Shown: piece after piece, positions 1-11,349 of the stretch
How the letters are laid out: each line of letters begins with the position of its first letter
Numbering within the stretch: the first letter of the stretch is position 1
Source: Microcyclospora pomicola
Lineage: Eukaryota > Ascomycota > Dothideomycetes > Capnodiales
Assembly: GCA_002786065.1 (NCBI GenBank)
Contig: NHNY01000022.1
Span: forward strand, 310,001-374,000
Length of the DNA: 64,000 bases
Direction: 5' to 3'
Translations under genes and position numbers: made by a program
Notes under the pieces: model-generated
The model's input: the letters and a program-made list of their open reading frames with translations, nothing else
Databases searched by the model: none
Told to the model about the DNA's origin: nothing

Positions 1-3000
1 TGAGATACGATCTGTAGTCAGCGTTTCCATCGTTCTAAGAACTTCGTAGAATTCAGGTCCGGAGTCCGCGTATCGGGGACTGGCAAAACTTGCCGCGATC
101 CTACCGGTGGCTTGTTTTCAGTACGTGTCGCCAAACACGATAGGATGTGCTTACCGAAGGATTGCATGTGCTCTCAGCTTGAGGTCCCGGATTGGCGAGA
201 GTATTGGTCGCGCATCTTCCAGGCTGACAGATGTGATTTCTCGCACCGATCGTGACAAATAACGATGAGCGAGCCTTGCCCAGTTCAGGAAAGGAGTAAG
301 CTGACGTATCTCTACCAGATTGAAGTCGAGCATCTTGATTTTTGCCTCGAAGTGGGCGATGAGATACTCCCGATCACCAATACTGAAGTCGACAAGTGCC
401 GTCGACAGAGTGACTGTCCCGTTGGGGTATGATACTGGAAATACGTTCTTCCCAAGCATCGGTGCTGGATCAATGATCTCCGTTGCGGTCTGCAGGAGTG
501 CGTTGAGCGACCAGATTGCACCTTTGACGTCCGCCATTGAAGTCTGCGCATCTGTTTGCAGCAACTCATCGTAGACCATCTGTAATGTCAGCCTTTTAAC
601 AGACAACACATTGAGAAAGAAGTCCTCCAAATCCTCATAATCTTCATTCAGTGTAACTTTGCCCCGGATATCTGTAGTGCTTGACCAGATACAATCACTA
701 GTCTTGTACCAGGCAGTAGCATCGTCCTTGGAAACGTAGATGAGTTCGTGCTGGTCAAAAGAAAGCCTGTCTAGAGTTAGACAGAATGGCAGAGAAGCCG
801 GGAAAACTGCTCACATACTTCACGAGACGCTCTAGCTTAGGGCTGCTGCGAGCTTTTGCTGAGAACCACCTGTAGAGCTCACAAATTCGCTCAAACTCGT
901 CTGATTCTTCCTTCTTCATATATTGGAGCTCGTCAATGCCATCTTGTATCGTCGCATCAGGAATCTGTAGCGTGCTCCGGCAAAATCGGGAAACTTGATC
1001 TGCTCGATCTTGTTCAAACGATCGACTGTAAATGGCCTTCAACGACTTTTTCGTATACAGGTTTTCAGGACCATCCCACACACAATCTGACGAGGATACC
1101 CAGTCGCCTGCAGCACCCTCTGACTGTGGAACAAACAAGCATATGTAATCATTGACGATGCGCCTTGCTGTTCTTAGTAGATGCAGAAAGCGTGTCTTGG
1201 GTGCCCACTTACTGTATTTCCTTCTTATCATCCTCCCGATGTGCTGATTCCGAAAGCTTGGCGTGGAGTGCGATGTAAAGGTTCACGAATTTTTCATGGT
1301 GGGCAGGTTTTGGCCGCATCTGATGTGCTCGCTTAAGCCAAAAGAGAATCCGTGTAAGAAACCTTACATCAACTTCGAAGCCGATTGATAGGTCCTCGTG
1401 GAGAAAACTCCATTTCGCGCGAAGCTGTTCCGAGGTGGGCCCAGAGTCGAGCTTGAAAAAAGGAAATTCTTCGATTCCGACCAAGTAACGCTCGCGGACA
1501 ATTCTTAGAGGCTCAAGTGGGACGAAGCCTTCACTGAGGATTAGAGGCCTGGGGACCCAAAAATCAGCAATATCGTCAGCGCTGGTATTCCGTATCTCAG
1601 ATTTGAGTCTGGGGCTATTCTTGATCAGTGTGCCTTCGTGCTTCCAGAGATACTCCAAAAGGCCGAGAAGCATATCTGACTTGTGCGTAGCGACGTGTTT
1701 CCAGGCGTCCGATAGTGTATCGCCACTCCGTGCAACGAGACGTACGTGCTCCCGAACCCCGATGAAGTCGCAAAGCCACCGCGTCCATGTCGGATGTTGT
1801 GCACTTGGAGAACGCAATGGCTCAACAAGGTAGTCTGAGTGTAGGTATGGAACATCTAGACCGGGCACACGCTCTTGTGGTCCCAAAAGTTTCCGAGCGC
1901 CGTAAGGATTATCCGTTGACAGGAAAATGTCTTCTTCACGTGGAGCCTTGACATGGCCTGAACTCGTAAACAAGTAGATCCTGCGGTAGTCCTCGCGAAT
2001 CGGTCTTGGCTGGAGGAGATGCGATAAATACAGAAATTGCAGATGAGCCTTCGACTGCGCAGCATTGACCATGGAAGATGCATCGCATGCTCGTAGGACA
2101 GAACTTCTTACGCTTGGAACGGTCGGCTCTCTAGCGCCATACGTCACAAACATGGTCTTACGGTCGTTATTGGCAACAGCTGTTGGATCCAGTATTCGCA
2201 GGTCTGTGCCTGGTGGCACGGGTATGCCACTCGTCGTCGGGAGAAAGACTGGACCACTGGCCGGCGTCACCCATGCTCCGCTTCCTAGAGGTAGGAAAGC
2301 ATGATCGCGGCAGTAATCGGGTGACCTTTGGAGAAGCTTCGCCATGGTAGAATGCCAAGATTGCGTTGTATGCGGAGATTTCATCCTTGAGTTTCCCTGC
2401 CTCAGATCAGCATGTAGTAGGCGAGAAAATATGTCCACATTGTTGAGTTTAAGTCCATATTCTTTGAGCATGGTAATGGCCGCGTATCGGTAATTCTTCG
2501 ACAAGAACACGTTGTCGGTGGAGTCGTCTAGGAGTGCATCTCCTGCCTCGTCCATAAAATCTGGAGTCAGCTGGAAAACACTACCGATCTTCCGCAAACG
2601 TGTACCATGGCGCGGCAGTACAATAGAAGCCTGAGAGACTCGCTGCCGAATTTTATCTTTCAGACTTGACCAAAATCCCGTCACTCCATACTGTGAGGAA
2701 GGGAGGAAATTCGGCCAGGAGTAGCGCAGGTCTGGGTGCTCGCAAAACTCGTGCACGGCTTTTATGAACGTTTCGGCGATGGCGTCAAGCAAGTCAATGT
2801 TCCGCTTTGATGTTGTAACGATATCCTGACGGTTAGCACTCGTATCGAAGTCAGATTGAATGATGAACTAGAAAATGCGCCGGTCAATGAATGCAACAAT
2901 ATGTGGGCTGACTCTGGTGATCATAATCACCTTGAACTCCGACTCTCGTAGCGGCAAGAACGCAAAGAGATCTTGGTTTCTCGTTATGGGTATCTCATCT

Positions 3001-4204
3001 TCTGTCAATGGAAATGCCAGGACGACTTCCGCCTTTGAAGCGGCATCCCTTGCGGCGTCAGAGTCAGGAATATCGCGCGAGACGCTCTTCGACAAGTTTG
3101 TCCCCAGGTGTCTGGTGACATGATACCACTTCGATTCCTCTGCGAGATTGTCGGGCTGCCCACTTTCTACAACAAGTTCGACCTTGTGGCTGCCAATATT
3201 CTTACGATGAAAAGTTCTAGAGCTCGTCAGTGCCCCGTCCTCATCGTGGAATTTGACGCTGATTGACTCCAGATTCTTCAGAAAGAGTAGACACGTTTCT
3301 TGAAGGTCAGACAACTGCTTGATGATGGTTTGACGAAGGTGAATGAGGTGGGCTTCGCCTCCAGTATCATGCAAGTAAAGCGTCATTCTTGTCAAAGGAG
3401 CTTCCAGAATCTCCTCTGTATCCTGCCAAATCGGGATCGCCATACCCAATCCCGAGTCGCCTTTTTTATGCTTGAAGCAGAAAGAGAAGTACCCGGATTG
3501 GACGTAGACTTTCCATGCCGCAATGAACACAGACTTGAACCCGATGCCTTTGGCACCAATATATCCATGTGAGGCGGATTTGGAGCTCTGGCCGACAGCG
3601 CAGATGGCCTGGAGATCTCGCTCCGTAAAACCATCTTCATTACACTCAACGATTATACGGTCTTTATGAACGCAGAAAGAAACGTATGGAACGTCTTCAC
3701 GAGCCCGAGCTCTCGTATAGCGGTTGTCGTCGGCATTCTGTAGTAATTCGAAGACGAAGCGCGCATCACTACCATGAAGGTTATGCGCAAGACTACCAAA
3801 CTTGTCAGTCGATGTTTGACCACTGAAGTCATGCTACTCACGTTATTATTGCATGTCCGGCAAGCTCATCTTTCGCAAGTAGGCTCCGTTCAACTTTTCG
3901 TCGCAGTCCCGGATCAAACTGTTCGAGTTTGTCGAGTTCGTGCTCATCGAGATGTCCGAATTTCTCGGAAATCTTCGCAACAGCCTGTCGTGCTGCTTCA
4001 CGAGTTGCCATAGCCCAAGCTTGAGTCACAGTAGAGAGAGACGACTGGAGATGTCGAGAAGCCGCGTATGCTTGCGACCAGGCTTCGTTCGACGACCCTA
4101 CTGAAGTCTGAATCGATGCAGCCTTGTACGGCGTTACCTGCGACGATAGCCTGCACCTCCAGGTGTAGCGATTGGCTTAGACGTAGTAGTTTCTTGTAAT
4201 GCAT
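1..4204 (-). CDS. Sacsin/NO VEIN-like protein with HSP90-type ATPase domain (3' end beyond window)
   Basis: Seven exons on the minus strand: 4204-4138, 4097-3842, 3792-2931, 2867-1213, 1163-819, 766-155 and 100-1, giving 1299 codons in phase before the left edge cuts the gene. A Bergerat-fold ATPase lies near residues 108-200: N box ELLQNADDN (123-131), NEDGF (159-163), and a glycine-rich lid GYIGAKGIGFKSVF. Downstream is the conserved segment with RQDIVTTSKRN that follows the ATPase in fungal sacsin/NOV-like proteins. The missing C terminus may carry a DUF3883 (NO VEIN) domain; that is an inference. Introns are 40-63 nt. The start is the ATG at 4204, joined by a 40-nt intron; the next candidate ATG is at 4011, inside exon 2. 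The cellular role of the fungal family is not established to my knowledge. Confidence 0.85.
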
Positions 4205-5209
4205 GATGGTCTGCTGTGCCGCACGTCTGCGTTGTCCACTTCACATTGCGCAGCCTTTCAAGCTCCAGATTCGCAGGATGGTCTATATACTTTTTTAGGC
4301 TGTGATGTACTCGAGCCTTGCGCATGTTACAGTGCAGCTCATGTTCACCGGAGTGAACGATGTCAAGTGCCACATTGAACAGCCTGATGAAGGCAAGACG
4401 ATGCATTTCCATACATGGTCAAGACAGTATTCGCTCACACCTTGCTACGTGGACGCGATTTCAGTAAGCGTCGAAGCGTATGCTGCGCAATAGCTGGCTG
4501 GGCGATCATTGTGCACCCCCATCATGCAGGGTGTTAGAATTGTCGACTAAATAGGTAGGCAGAAGTCGGCCAGGAGGTAGTGATAACATCAAGCTATTGT
4601 AATACATCCTTGTAATCGCCGATCGTGCTTAAATCTCAATGTCTAGCCGAAGATCAGCCTTGCCATCGTGAACGCACAACTGAGCAGACCTAGGATGTGG
4701 CTCTGAGTCCATTGAGTAGACGACAAGACTATCAATCCAGTCAGGTTCAGTATAGTCGGTGTATGGTGTCGAAGGCGGTGGCAGAGCAGCTTGGTAGTCA
4801 ACTGGAGTAAGGATCGAAGGTATGCTCGCGCGACGCTCATTTTGAGGCTACGCGGGGTGATCCGCAGGAGCTCGCCACGCTACGACGAATATACCTCCAT
4901 GAAGCTTATCTTGTGAAGTAGGGTCTGTCTTGAGTGAGTATAGGTGCACAATTGGTGTGGCTAAGGACGAGATAGAACCTAGTGTGCCCTGGAATATCTC
5001 TTCGCCCTGGAATGACTTCCGGCGAGACCTATCATGGATTGTTGCCGACTAATAATACTGAGTATGGGACATTTGCAGATGTAGGTTGTTCTGAGTCTTC
5101 TTGCTCCCTACCTTGACCTCACTTGTGTCACGAGTAATGAGCTCTAATGTGGAGATCGGTTAACCAGGTCAGATAGTCATCTGCAAGACCGAACCGTTCA
5201 ACGAGCAGA
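4205..5209. other. Intergenic region between two divergent genes
   Basis: About 1 kb between the start of the ATPase gene on the minus strand and the permease on the plus strand. It presumably holds both promoters. I see no convincing gene, RNA or repeat. One minus-strand open frame at 4134-4412 reads somewhat protein-like but joins to nothing recognisable. Confidence 0.5.
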
Positions 5210-7016
5210 ATGCTATCAATCGAGACCCGAAGCAACGAAGACGCTGGTAGCCAGGTTCATCATCAAAGACGAGGGGATGTAGTCAAGGGAGATGTGGTGA
5301 TCGGCACGATTGGCGGTGATCAGGTACGCCAGGCCGCTGATGTCGAGCATGACCTGGGGTTCTGGGAAGCGCTCCAGCTATATCCTACGGCGGCAGGATG
5401 GTCGATTTTCTTCTCGCTGGGGGTCATCATGACCGCCTTCGATCCGCAGTTGCTAGGTGAGTTCTCACGACACGATATGGACTCATGGCCATACAAGTAG
5501 TCTGGATAGAAGTGTGGAAAGGCTCACATTCGTCGCGACAGGCAATCTATACGCTACTCCTGCCTTCCAACAAGACTTTGGGTACCTCTACCAAGGGGGC
5601 TACATTATCAGCGCTCCATGGCAGACCGGCTTGAGTATGGGAAACCCCATCGGCCAGCTCGTAGGTGCTTTCTTTGCAGCGTATCCTATGGAGTGGTATG
5701 GGCGCAAGAAGACATTTGGTAAGGGAAAATGCTCGTTCTAACGCTTGCTCCTACTGACTCGATTTAGCTGTCTGTGTCATGCTTACAGCAGCATTCATCT
5801 TCATTCAGTTCTTTGCTCGATCACTTGCGGTGCTGTTAGTGGGCGAGATACTCGGCGGGCTGGTCCTGGGGACCTACGCCACCATCGCCCCTACATATGC
5901 CTCGGAGGTGTGCCCTGTAGCTCTGCGCGGTCTGCTAACCTCCTTCACCAACCTTTGTTTCGTCATCGGGCAGCTTATTGCCAACGGTGTCATAGCTGGG
6001 ACGAGCACTCTCGATAGCCACTGGGCATACAGTGCTCCGTTCGCTGCGCAATGGGTGTGGCCGCTAGTCATCCTACTGGGTATGCCCTTCGCTCCAGAGT
6101 CTCCGTGGTGGCTCGTTCGGAAAGACCGCATCGAGGATGCCGAGCATTCCCTTCGCGGATTAGCTTCAGCAGCGGTCGATGTCAAGCCTGCACTCGCGAT
6201 GATCATCGAAACCGATCGCCTCGAGCAGGAAATGGAAGCAGGCACCACCTACTTAGACTGCTTCCGCCCGATCAACATCCGCCGTACCGAGATTGGTACG
6301 GGCGTCTACTGCATCCAGGTGCTCAGTGGCATCTACCTCGTCGGCTATGCGACCTACTTCTTCGAACTCGCTGGTCTGCCCACTTCCAAAGCTTTCGACA
6401 TGTCCATCGGCTTTCTCGCGCTCGGCTTCGTCGGGACCTGCGCCTCATGGTGGGCGCAAGTCTATTTCGGCCGCCGCACAATCTATAATGCAGGTCTAGC
6501 GGTACTCGTGCTCATCCTGCTTTTGATTGGCATTCTTGACTGCGTCCCAAATTACGAGCACAATCCTGGCGTGATCTGGACACAGTCGTCCCTTATGCTC
6601 ATCTGGAACTTTGTCTACGACTTCTCCGTGGGCCCCGTATGCTTCGTTATCCTCTGTGAGGTCTCTGCAACGAAAGTCCGCAGCAAGACAATCGCAATAG
6701 CCACAGCGGCGCAGGCGTTGCTGGCGATTGGCATGGTAAGTCCTGTCAAGTTTTGTCGTATCTCAATGACTTCGATCATCCTGACACTGATTTGTTTTGC
6801 ATTTTTCAGACGGTCGCGATCCCGTATATGATCAACCCCGACCAGGCCAACATGCGCGGCAAGATTGGCTTCTTCTATGGCGGACTCTCCTTGCTGTGTC
6901 TTGTCTGGGCTTTCTTCAGGATACCCGAAACGAAAGGTCGCACTTATGAAGAGCTAGATGTCATGTTTGCGCGTGGTGTGCCGACGAGGCAGTTCCGCAA
7001 GTATCGCGTAGATTGA
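5210..7016 (+). CDS. MFS sugar transporter, alpha-glucoside permease type
   Basis: Exons 5210-5456, 5542-5718, 5768-6735 and 6810-7016 give 532 codons plus stop. Family signatures of the fungal sugar porters are present: GRKKTF after the second or third membrane helix, PESPWWLVRK before the central cytosolic loop, and PETKGRTYEELD near the C terminus. About twelve hydrophobic segments can be read. The extracellular segment around WQTGLSMGNPIGQLVGAF resembles maltose/alpha-glucoside proton symporters (MAL type) more than hexose carriers. It would sit in the plasma membrane and import a di- or oligosaccharide with protons; the substrate is inferred. No glucosidase or MAL regulator lies beside it. 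The next gene is convergent, with 216 nt between the stops. Confidence 0.9.
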
Positions 7017-7232
7017 GAATATGTCAATGTTGACGTTCCCAAGCCGCAGACAATATGTGTACATGGACCTATCTGAGGATTAAACCAAGACAAGGTCCTC
7101 GTTGGGACAGCGTACTTGGTTAATCTCTTCAGAATGCTCTAGCATGAGAAAAGATTCGTGCAGTGCGAAAAGCAGACATGCTAAGACTGACAGCATGGAT
7201 TGGAGATTGTTTCGTCATGGCTTCGACCAATC

Positions 7233-8552
7233 TCAGGCAGCACTACTCAACTGCTTCAGTCGTGCCGAACTGTTCTCCACGCCATCCCGGAACCCTATCG
7301 CCCGCGCAAGACTAATGGCTTCGCCATATTTTTCACGAGCCTTTGCCGTCTCGCCTAGCATCTCAGCAAACTCGCCCAGATTATGCATTGCCACAGCGCA
7401 ACCCACATCGCACTCTTCGTTCCGATCGGGGGGACTCAGGCTTGCCGCAACCGCCAAGGCTTTCTCCGCCCATGTCCTTGCATTGTTGATGAGGGTTTCT
7501 CGCGACAGTTGTGGCGTTGCAGCGCGTGGATCCTGCTGAATCATGGTGGAAGCCATGGTCCTTTGTGCTGCAGCCGCTGCTCGCGGAGATTGTTGTGCAA
7601 GCGAGGAGGCAAGATTGTTCATCAGGATGACTGTGTGGCAGTCCTTTTTCATTTGCATGTTCAAGGCTTGTAGGAAAAGCGGGGTGGAGAGAAAGTGCTG
7701 ATCCTTTTCTTCATAATTATGCGCCAGGGCTTCGAGAGTTGCCGCACTTTCCTCTTCGCTGATCCAAGGCCCATCAACATCGTCTCTTGCACCTACGACC
7801 TGCCGCCGTTGTCGCTCTTTCAATGTCGTTTCCACCGCCCATGTCAGATTCGACTCAGCTTGCTCCCTATCGTAGACTGCAGCGTGCGCGTATAGCTCTC
7901 CAAGCTTGACGGAAATGCCCACACACTTCCCTAGCAGCTTTGTACGTTTCTGCTTGTTGTGCTCCAGGTCCCCGAATCTCGACATCCACTCCAGTGTGTC
8001 CCGCTTCAGGATTTCCAACACCTCAATGGCCTTCGGTATCTGCATACACCGCTCGCACAATGCTGCAACTTGTATCTTGACACCCACGATCTCATCGCTG
8101 AACGGATCCATGCCCAGTTCGTCCGCGATCTGTAGCGCTTGTTTGTAATACTTAATGGCTTCCTGCGGCTGCAGATCGGTGTTGGTGTAGTACAAGGCGC
8201 GCCGCAACTTCTTCGCCACGGGCTCTGGATAGTTGTGGAAAGCTGCTATGATGTAGTTCTGGTAGAGGACGTTCGCATACACAAGAGCTCCAACGCCGCC
8301 GAGAATCGCCAGCGCCGCAAGTGTCGCCGTGACTGGGTTCTGGCGGAACAGTTGACGAGATCCATCAAGGAAAGAGCGTGATGACTTCGTCCGGTTCTGA
8401 GGTTGACGCAAGCATTGAAATGCTTTGGTGGCTTGGGGACGTGTTCGTTGGACTGTGTGCAAGCTGCGTGTCGGACATGCTGGTACAGTCAAGGTTTTGC
8501 ATTGAGCTGCTGCTTGCCGAAGTGGTTTCGTCGAAAGTGATCTGACAGACAT
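7233..8552 (-). CDS. Mitochondrial TPR protein, Mgr3-like
   Basis: Single exon, 439 aa. The N terminus is basic and rich in Ser, Arg and Gln without acidic residues for about 65 residues, as in a mitochondrial presequence. One membrane segment follows (about residues 75-97, NPVTATLAALAILGGVGALV). The rest is helical and tetratricopeptide-like, for example EAIKYYKQALQIADELG and a C-terminal LGETAKAREKYGEAISLARAIG. This layout matches Mgr3-type proteins of the yeast inner membrane, which act with Mgr1 as substrate adaptors of the i-AAA protease Yme1. The assignment rests on layout and TPR pattern, so another mitochondrial TPR protein is possible. It is divergent from COX9 with 246 nt between the starts. 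Confidence 0.65.
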   Translation of the reverse strand: MSVRSLSTKPLRQAAAQCKTLTVPACPTRSLHTVQRTRPQATKAFQCLRQPQNRTKSSRSFLDGSRQLFRQNPVTATLAALAILGGVGALVYANVLYQNYIIAAFHNYPEPVAKKLRRALYYTNTDLQPQEAIKYYKQALQIADELGMDPFSDEIVGVKIQVAALCERCMQIPKAIEVLEILKRDTLEWMSRFGDLEHNKQKRTKLLGKCVGISVKLGELYAHAAVYDREQAESNLTWAVETTLKERQRRQVVGARDDVDGPWISEEESAATLEALAHNYEEKDQHFLSTPLFLQALNMQMKKDCHTVILMNNLASSLAQQSPRAAAAAQRTMASTMIQQDPRAATPQLSRETLINNARTWAEKALAVAASLSPPDRNEECDVGCAVAMHNLGEFAEMLGETAKAREKYGEAISLARAIGFRDGVENSSARLKQLSSAA

Positions 8553-8798
8553 AGTGGCAGTAGTATTTTTGGCATGCGTGAATGATCTAGAAAATCATCG
8601 ACGAGGCTATACATCTACAAATGATGTCGAACTCCCATGTATGAGCTCAATTGTGTTAGTCAGCAAACACCTGAACTTTTGGGCCAATGTCGACAAGCTT
8701 CCGGCAAATCCCGCCCTCGAGGAGCGAGAGCTTCACTCACCACCACTGCTGCACACGACCTTAGCATACCACTCTACCAACCCCACGAATCGTCAATC
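8553..8798. promoter_or_regulatory. Short divergent promoter between the Mgr3-like gene and COX9
   Basis: The two start codons are 246 nt apart and both products appear mitochondrial. This stretch must carry both promoters and 5' leaders. I could not point to a specific factor site. Confidence 0.5.
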
Positions 8799-9272
8799 AT
8801 GGCTATCAAGCCCATCACTGGCGTATGACTCCTCCGATACCCTTAGGTGACAGGAATTGCATGCTGACAAGTCCCCAGATGCTCCGAAGGGGCCTCGTGC
8901 TCGATCTCTCCGTCGCTTTCGGTTCGTCACAACTACCATTGATCCTGAGCGCCATTGGACCAACACCTGACCACGACACAATCCCTCGTGGTAACCGCTC
9001 TACACTATACTGACGCGATACGCCTCCAGGTCTCGGAACTGCAGCCGGATACTTCTGGTGGTATGGTACGTAACGTCGCCCTGAAGCTTTGCGCAAGCTT
9101 TGTAGTATGGCGTGAAGAATGAAGCCCACTCCTGGCATATGACGAAGACGAGGTCATTGTACTCGGACTGACACGACAACCTGAAGGCTTCCACATCCCA
9201 GCCACCCGCCGCCGCGATCTTTTCTACGCCAAGTTGGAGGACCAGAGGGCCGAGGCGCAAGGCCAGATCTAG
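8799..9272 (+). CDS. COX9: Cytochrome c oxidase subunit 9 (subunit VIIa family)
   Basis: A tiny four-exon gene: 8799-8822, 8879-8921, 9030-9065 and 9187-9272, giving 62 aa. The spliced protein begins MAIKPITG, continues MLRRGLVLDLSVAFGLG and a membrane span ending WWYGFHIP, and finishes with a charged tail containing RRRDLFYAKLEDQRA. This is the conserved pattern of fungal Cox9, a single-span inner-membrane subunit of respiratory complex IV. Exons 24-86 nt long are fragmented by introns of 56, 108 and 121 nt, so a gene finder could easily miss it. The second donor is GTTCGT, a weak site; the join is supported by codon phase and family conservation. Confidence 0.9.
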
Positions 9273-10418
9273 ACGCTCGAATTGGGGATGACATGAGTAC
9301 GGGGGGCGGATGCGATGTGACATATATCGAAGGCAGGCGAAGAGAATCAGATGGAGAGGTGTACATATCCAGGAATCGCATGGATGTGGGATAAACTCAT
9401 GTTCAATTACTGCTGTCCGAAACTTTCCGTTTGTCAGGACAACAAATCTCCATATCGCATGATGCTTTCTTTGTGGCGCTCGCGTTTGTGCCGGATTTCT
9501 GTTCTTGCTCGTGTCAGGTGTAGAAGAAGTCTGCCGTTTGCGCCAGGCCATTCATGCATCTCTTGACAACGCCAAAATCGTTGGCGAATTTTCACGCTGC
9601 GAACGCGTTTGCGTGTATGTCAAACACACAGAAGCTGAGAGCCAGCACATGCGGACTCTTGTCTCGGGCCTCTCACCGCGCTCAAACCTGCATGTGCATA
9701 CCTACCTTATCTTCTTAAATCACGGCAGTAAACAGCTGAACGGCATTCGCCAATTTAGACATCAAGTACACAATAATCTGACCGAGAATTCACGGCTGCC
9801 AGACTGACTGCACCAGGCCTGGGTACATTTCAATGCCAACCGATCCCTATCTAGGTACGTGGCCGTGGTGTTCCAATAGGATATGAGACGCGCGATCTAT
9901 ACGTAGGGACGCACTTGACATGTACTCCGTGCATCGTTCCTCGAAGCAGCTGTAGATATTTCGCGCATAGATAGATCTCTGTGCCGAAGAGTGCTTCCAG
10001 TTTGGGAAGAATACATGACAGCAGGACATGCTATATGCAAGCACAGTCTTAGGTACAGAGAAGTGCGGCAATCAATATGTAGTTCACTAAGGTAGAGGTG
10101 ATACCCGAGGCCACATCGGCTGTGACGTTTGCCAGTCGGCCCCGCAGATGGATGGCATGAATGATGAGTGGACACATCAATTGTGTGTGTTCAAGGACGG
10201 GTGTCTCGTATAACTTGCTGCTATAACATCCCTGTTATCTGCAAGAACTTCGCAAAGCACGGAAAAGACACAATGGTTGTTGGTGTTGATCTATGCCCTG
10301 AGAACCACTAGTAACCTGACAAGAATCAACCATCTTCCCAGAGAGATTCTCTCCCTTCTTTCGCACGTCTATATCTCCATTGCGTTCCAAGATCCGAGCC
10401 TGACACGTATAACATAAG
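9273..10418. other. Intergenic region without a supported gene
   Basis: About 1.1 kb between COX9 and the short-chain dehydrogenase, both on the plus strand. Only short unconvincing open frames occur. It should hold the COX9 3' end and the dehydrogenase promoter. Confidence 0.5.
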
Positions 10419-11345
10419 ATGCCGCTGATGCACGACTTGACGAATAAAATCGTCCTTCTGACGGGCGTCGGTGCTGTTGCTGATGGCTGGGGCAATGGCA
10501 CAACCATCGCAGCGTTGTTCGCTCGTCAGGGTGCGACAATCTTCGCCTGCGACATCAATCTTGATGCCGCCAAACGTGCGGCTCAGCAGATCAGAGACGA
10601 CGCTGAAGTGAAAGAGCGCTCTATGGCGAATCAGACTGGAAGCGTGATTGACGTCTTTGAACATTCGACTGTACGTGGCAATCCACTCGCGTGGACCTTC
10701 ACGATTTCAATGATGCTGATTTTGGCCTTACAGGACGTAACAAAGTCGGATCAAGTGTCCTCGTTTGTGACGGCATGCATGGAGAAACATGGCCGGGTCG
10801 ACATTCTGGTGAACAACGTCGGCAAATCTGAGCCGGGTGGACCAGCTGAGATGAGTGAGGAGGTGTGGGATGCGCAGATGGATGTCAATCTCAAGTCGGT
10901 GTATCTGACGTCCCACTTCGTGTTGCCAATCATGGAGAAGCAAGAGATGGGCGGCTGCGTGCTGAACGTCTCCAGTGTAGCCGGGCTACGATACATTGGC
11001 AAACCGCAGGTTGCGTATGCTGCATGCAAAGCTGCCATCATACAGTTCACCAAGACCACAGCTGTGATCTACGGCCAGCGAACAGCCGGGAAGGTGCGCT
11101 TGAACACCGTCATTCCAGGATTGATCAACACGCCGCTGGTGAAGGTACTGGCAGATAAGTACGCCAATGGCGACTATGCAGGATTTCAGAAGACGCGAGA
11201 TGCGCAGGTCCCGGTTGGAAGGATGGGCACACCGTGGGACGTGGCGCATGCTGGACTGTTCCTGTGCTCCGACGAAGCTCGATATATCACGGGCGCGGAG
11301 ATTGTAGTCGATGGCGGTATTACTGATAGCACAGGTCGGACTTGA
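10419..11345 (+). CDS. Short-chain dehydrogenase/reductase (classical SDR)
   Basis: Exons 10419-10670 and 10734-11345, 287 aa. The Rossmann cofactor loop is TGVGAVADGWGNG near residues 15-27, followed by a strand ending in Asp (FACDIN, residues 42-47). NNVG is at 111-114, the catalytic Ser at about 164-165 (NVSSVAG), and Tyr179-x3-Lys183 in YAACK. The C-terminal DGG turn of the SDR family is present. The Asp after the second strand suggests NAD(H) rather than NADP(H), which is an inference. The substrate is unknown. The intron is 63 nt long, a multiple of three and free of stops, so an unspliced prediction would carry 21 extra residues between HST and DVTKSD. The stop lies 4 nt from the stop of the convergent deacetylase. 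Confidence 0.9.
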   Translation: MPLMHDLTNKIVLLTGVGAVADGWGNGTTIAALFARQGATIFACDINLDAAKRAAQQIRDDAEVKERSMANQTGSVIDVFEHSTVRGNPLAWTFTISMMLILALQDVTKSDQVSSFVTACMEKHGRVDILVNNVGKSEPGGPAEMSEEVWDAQMDVNLKSVYLTSHFVLPIMEKQEMGGCVLNVSSVAGLRYIGKPQVAYAACKAAIIQFTKTTAVIYGQRTAGKVRLNTVIPGLINTPLVKVLADKYANGDYAGFQKTRDAQVPVGRMGTPWDVAHAGLFLCSDEARYITGAEIVVDGGITDSTGRT

Positions 11346-11349
11346 AAGA

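Noticed and set aside
4134-4412. Minus-strand open frame of 92 codons beyond the ATPase start
   Set aside because: It does not join in phase to the ATPase gene and has no family match.
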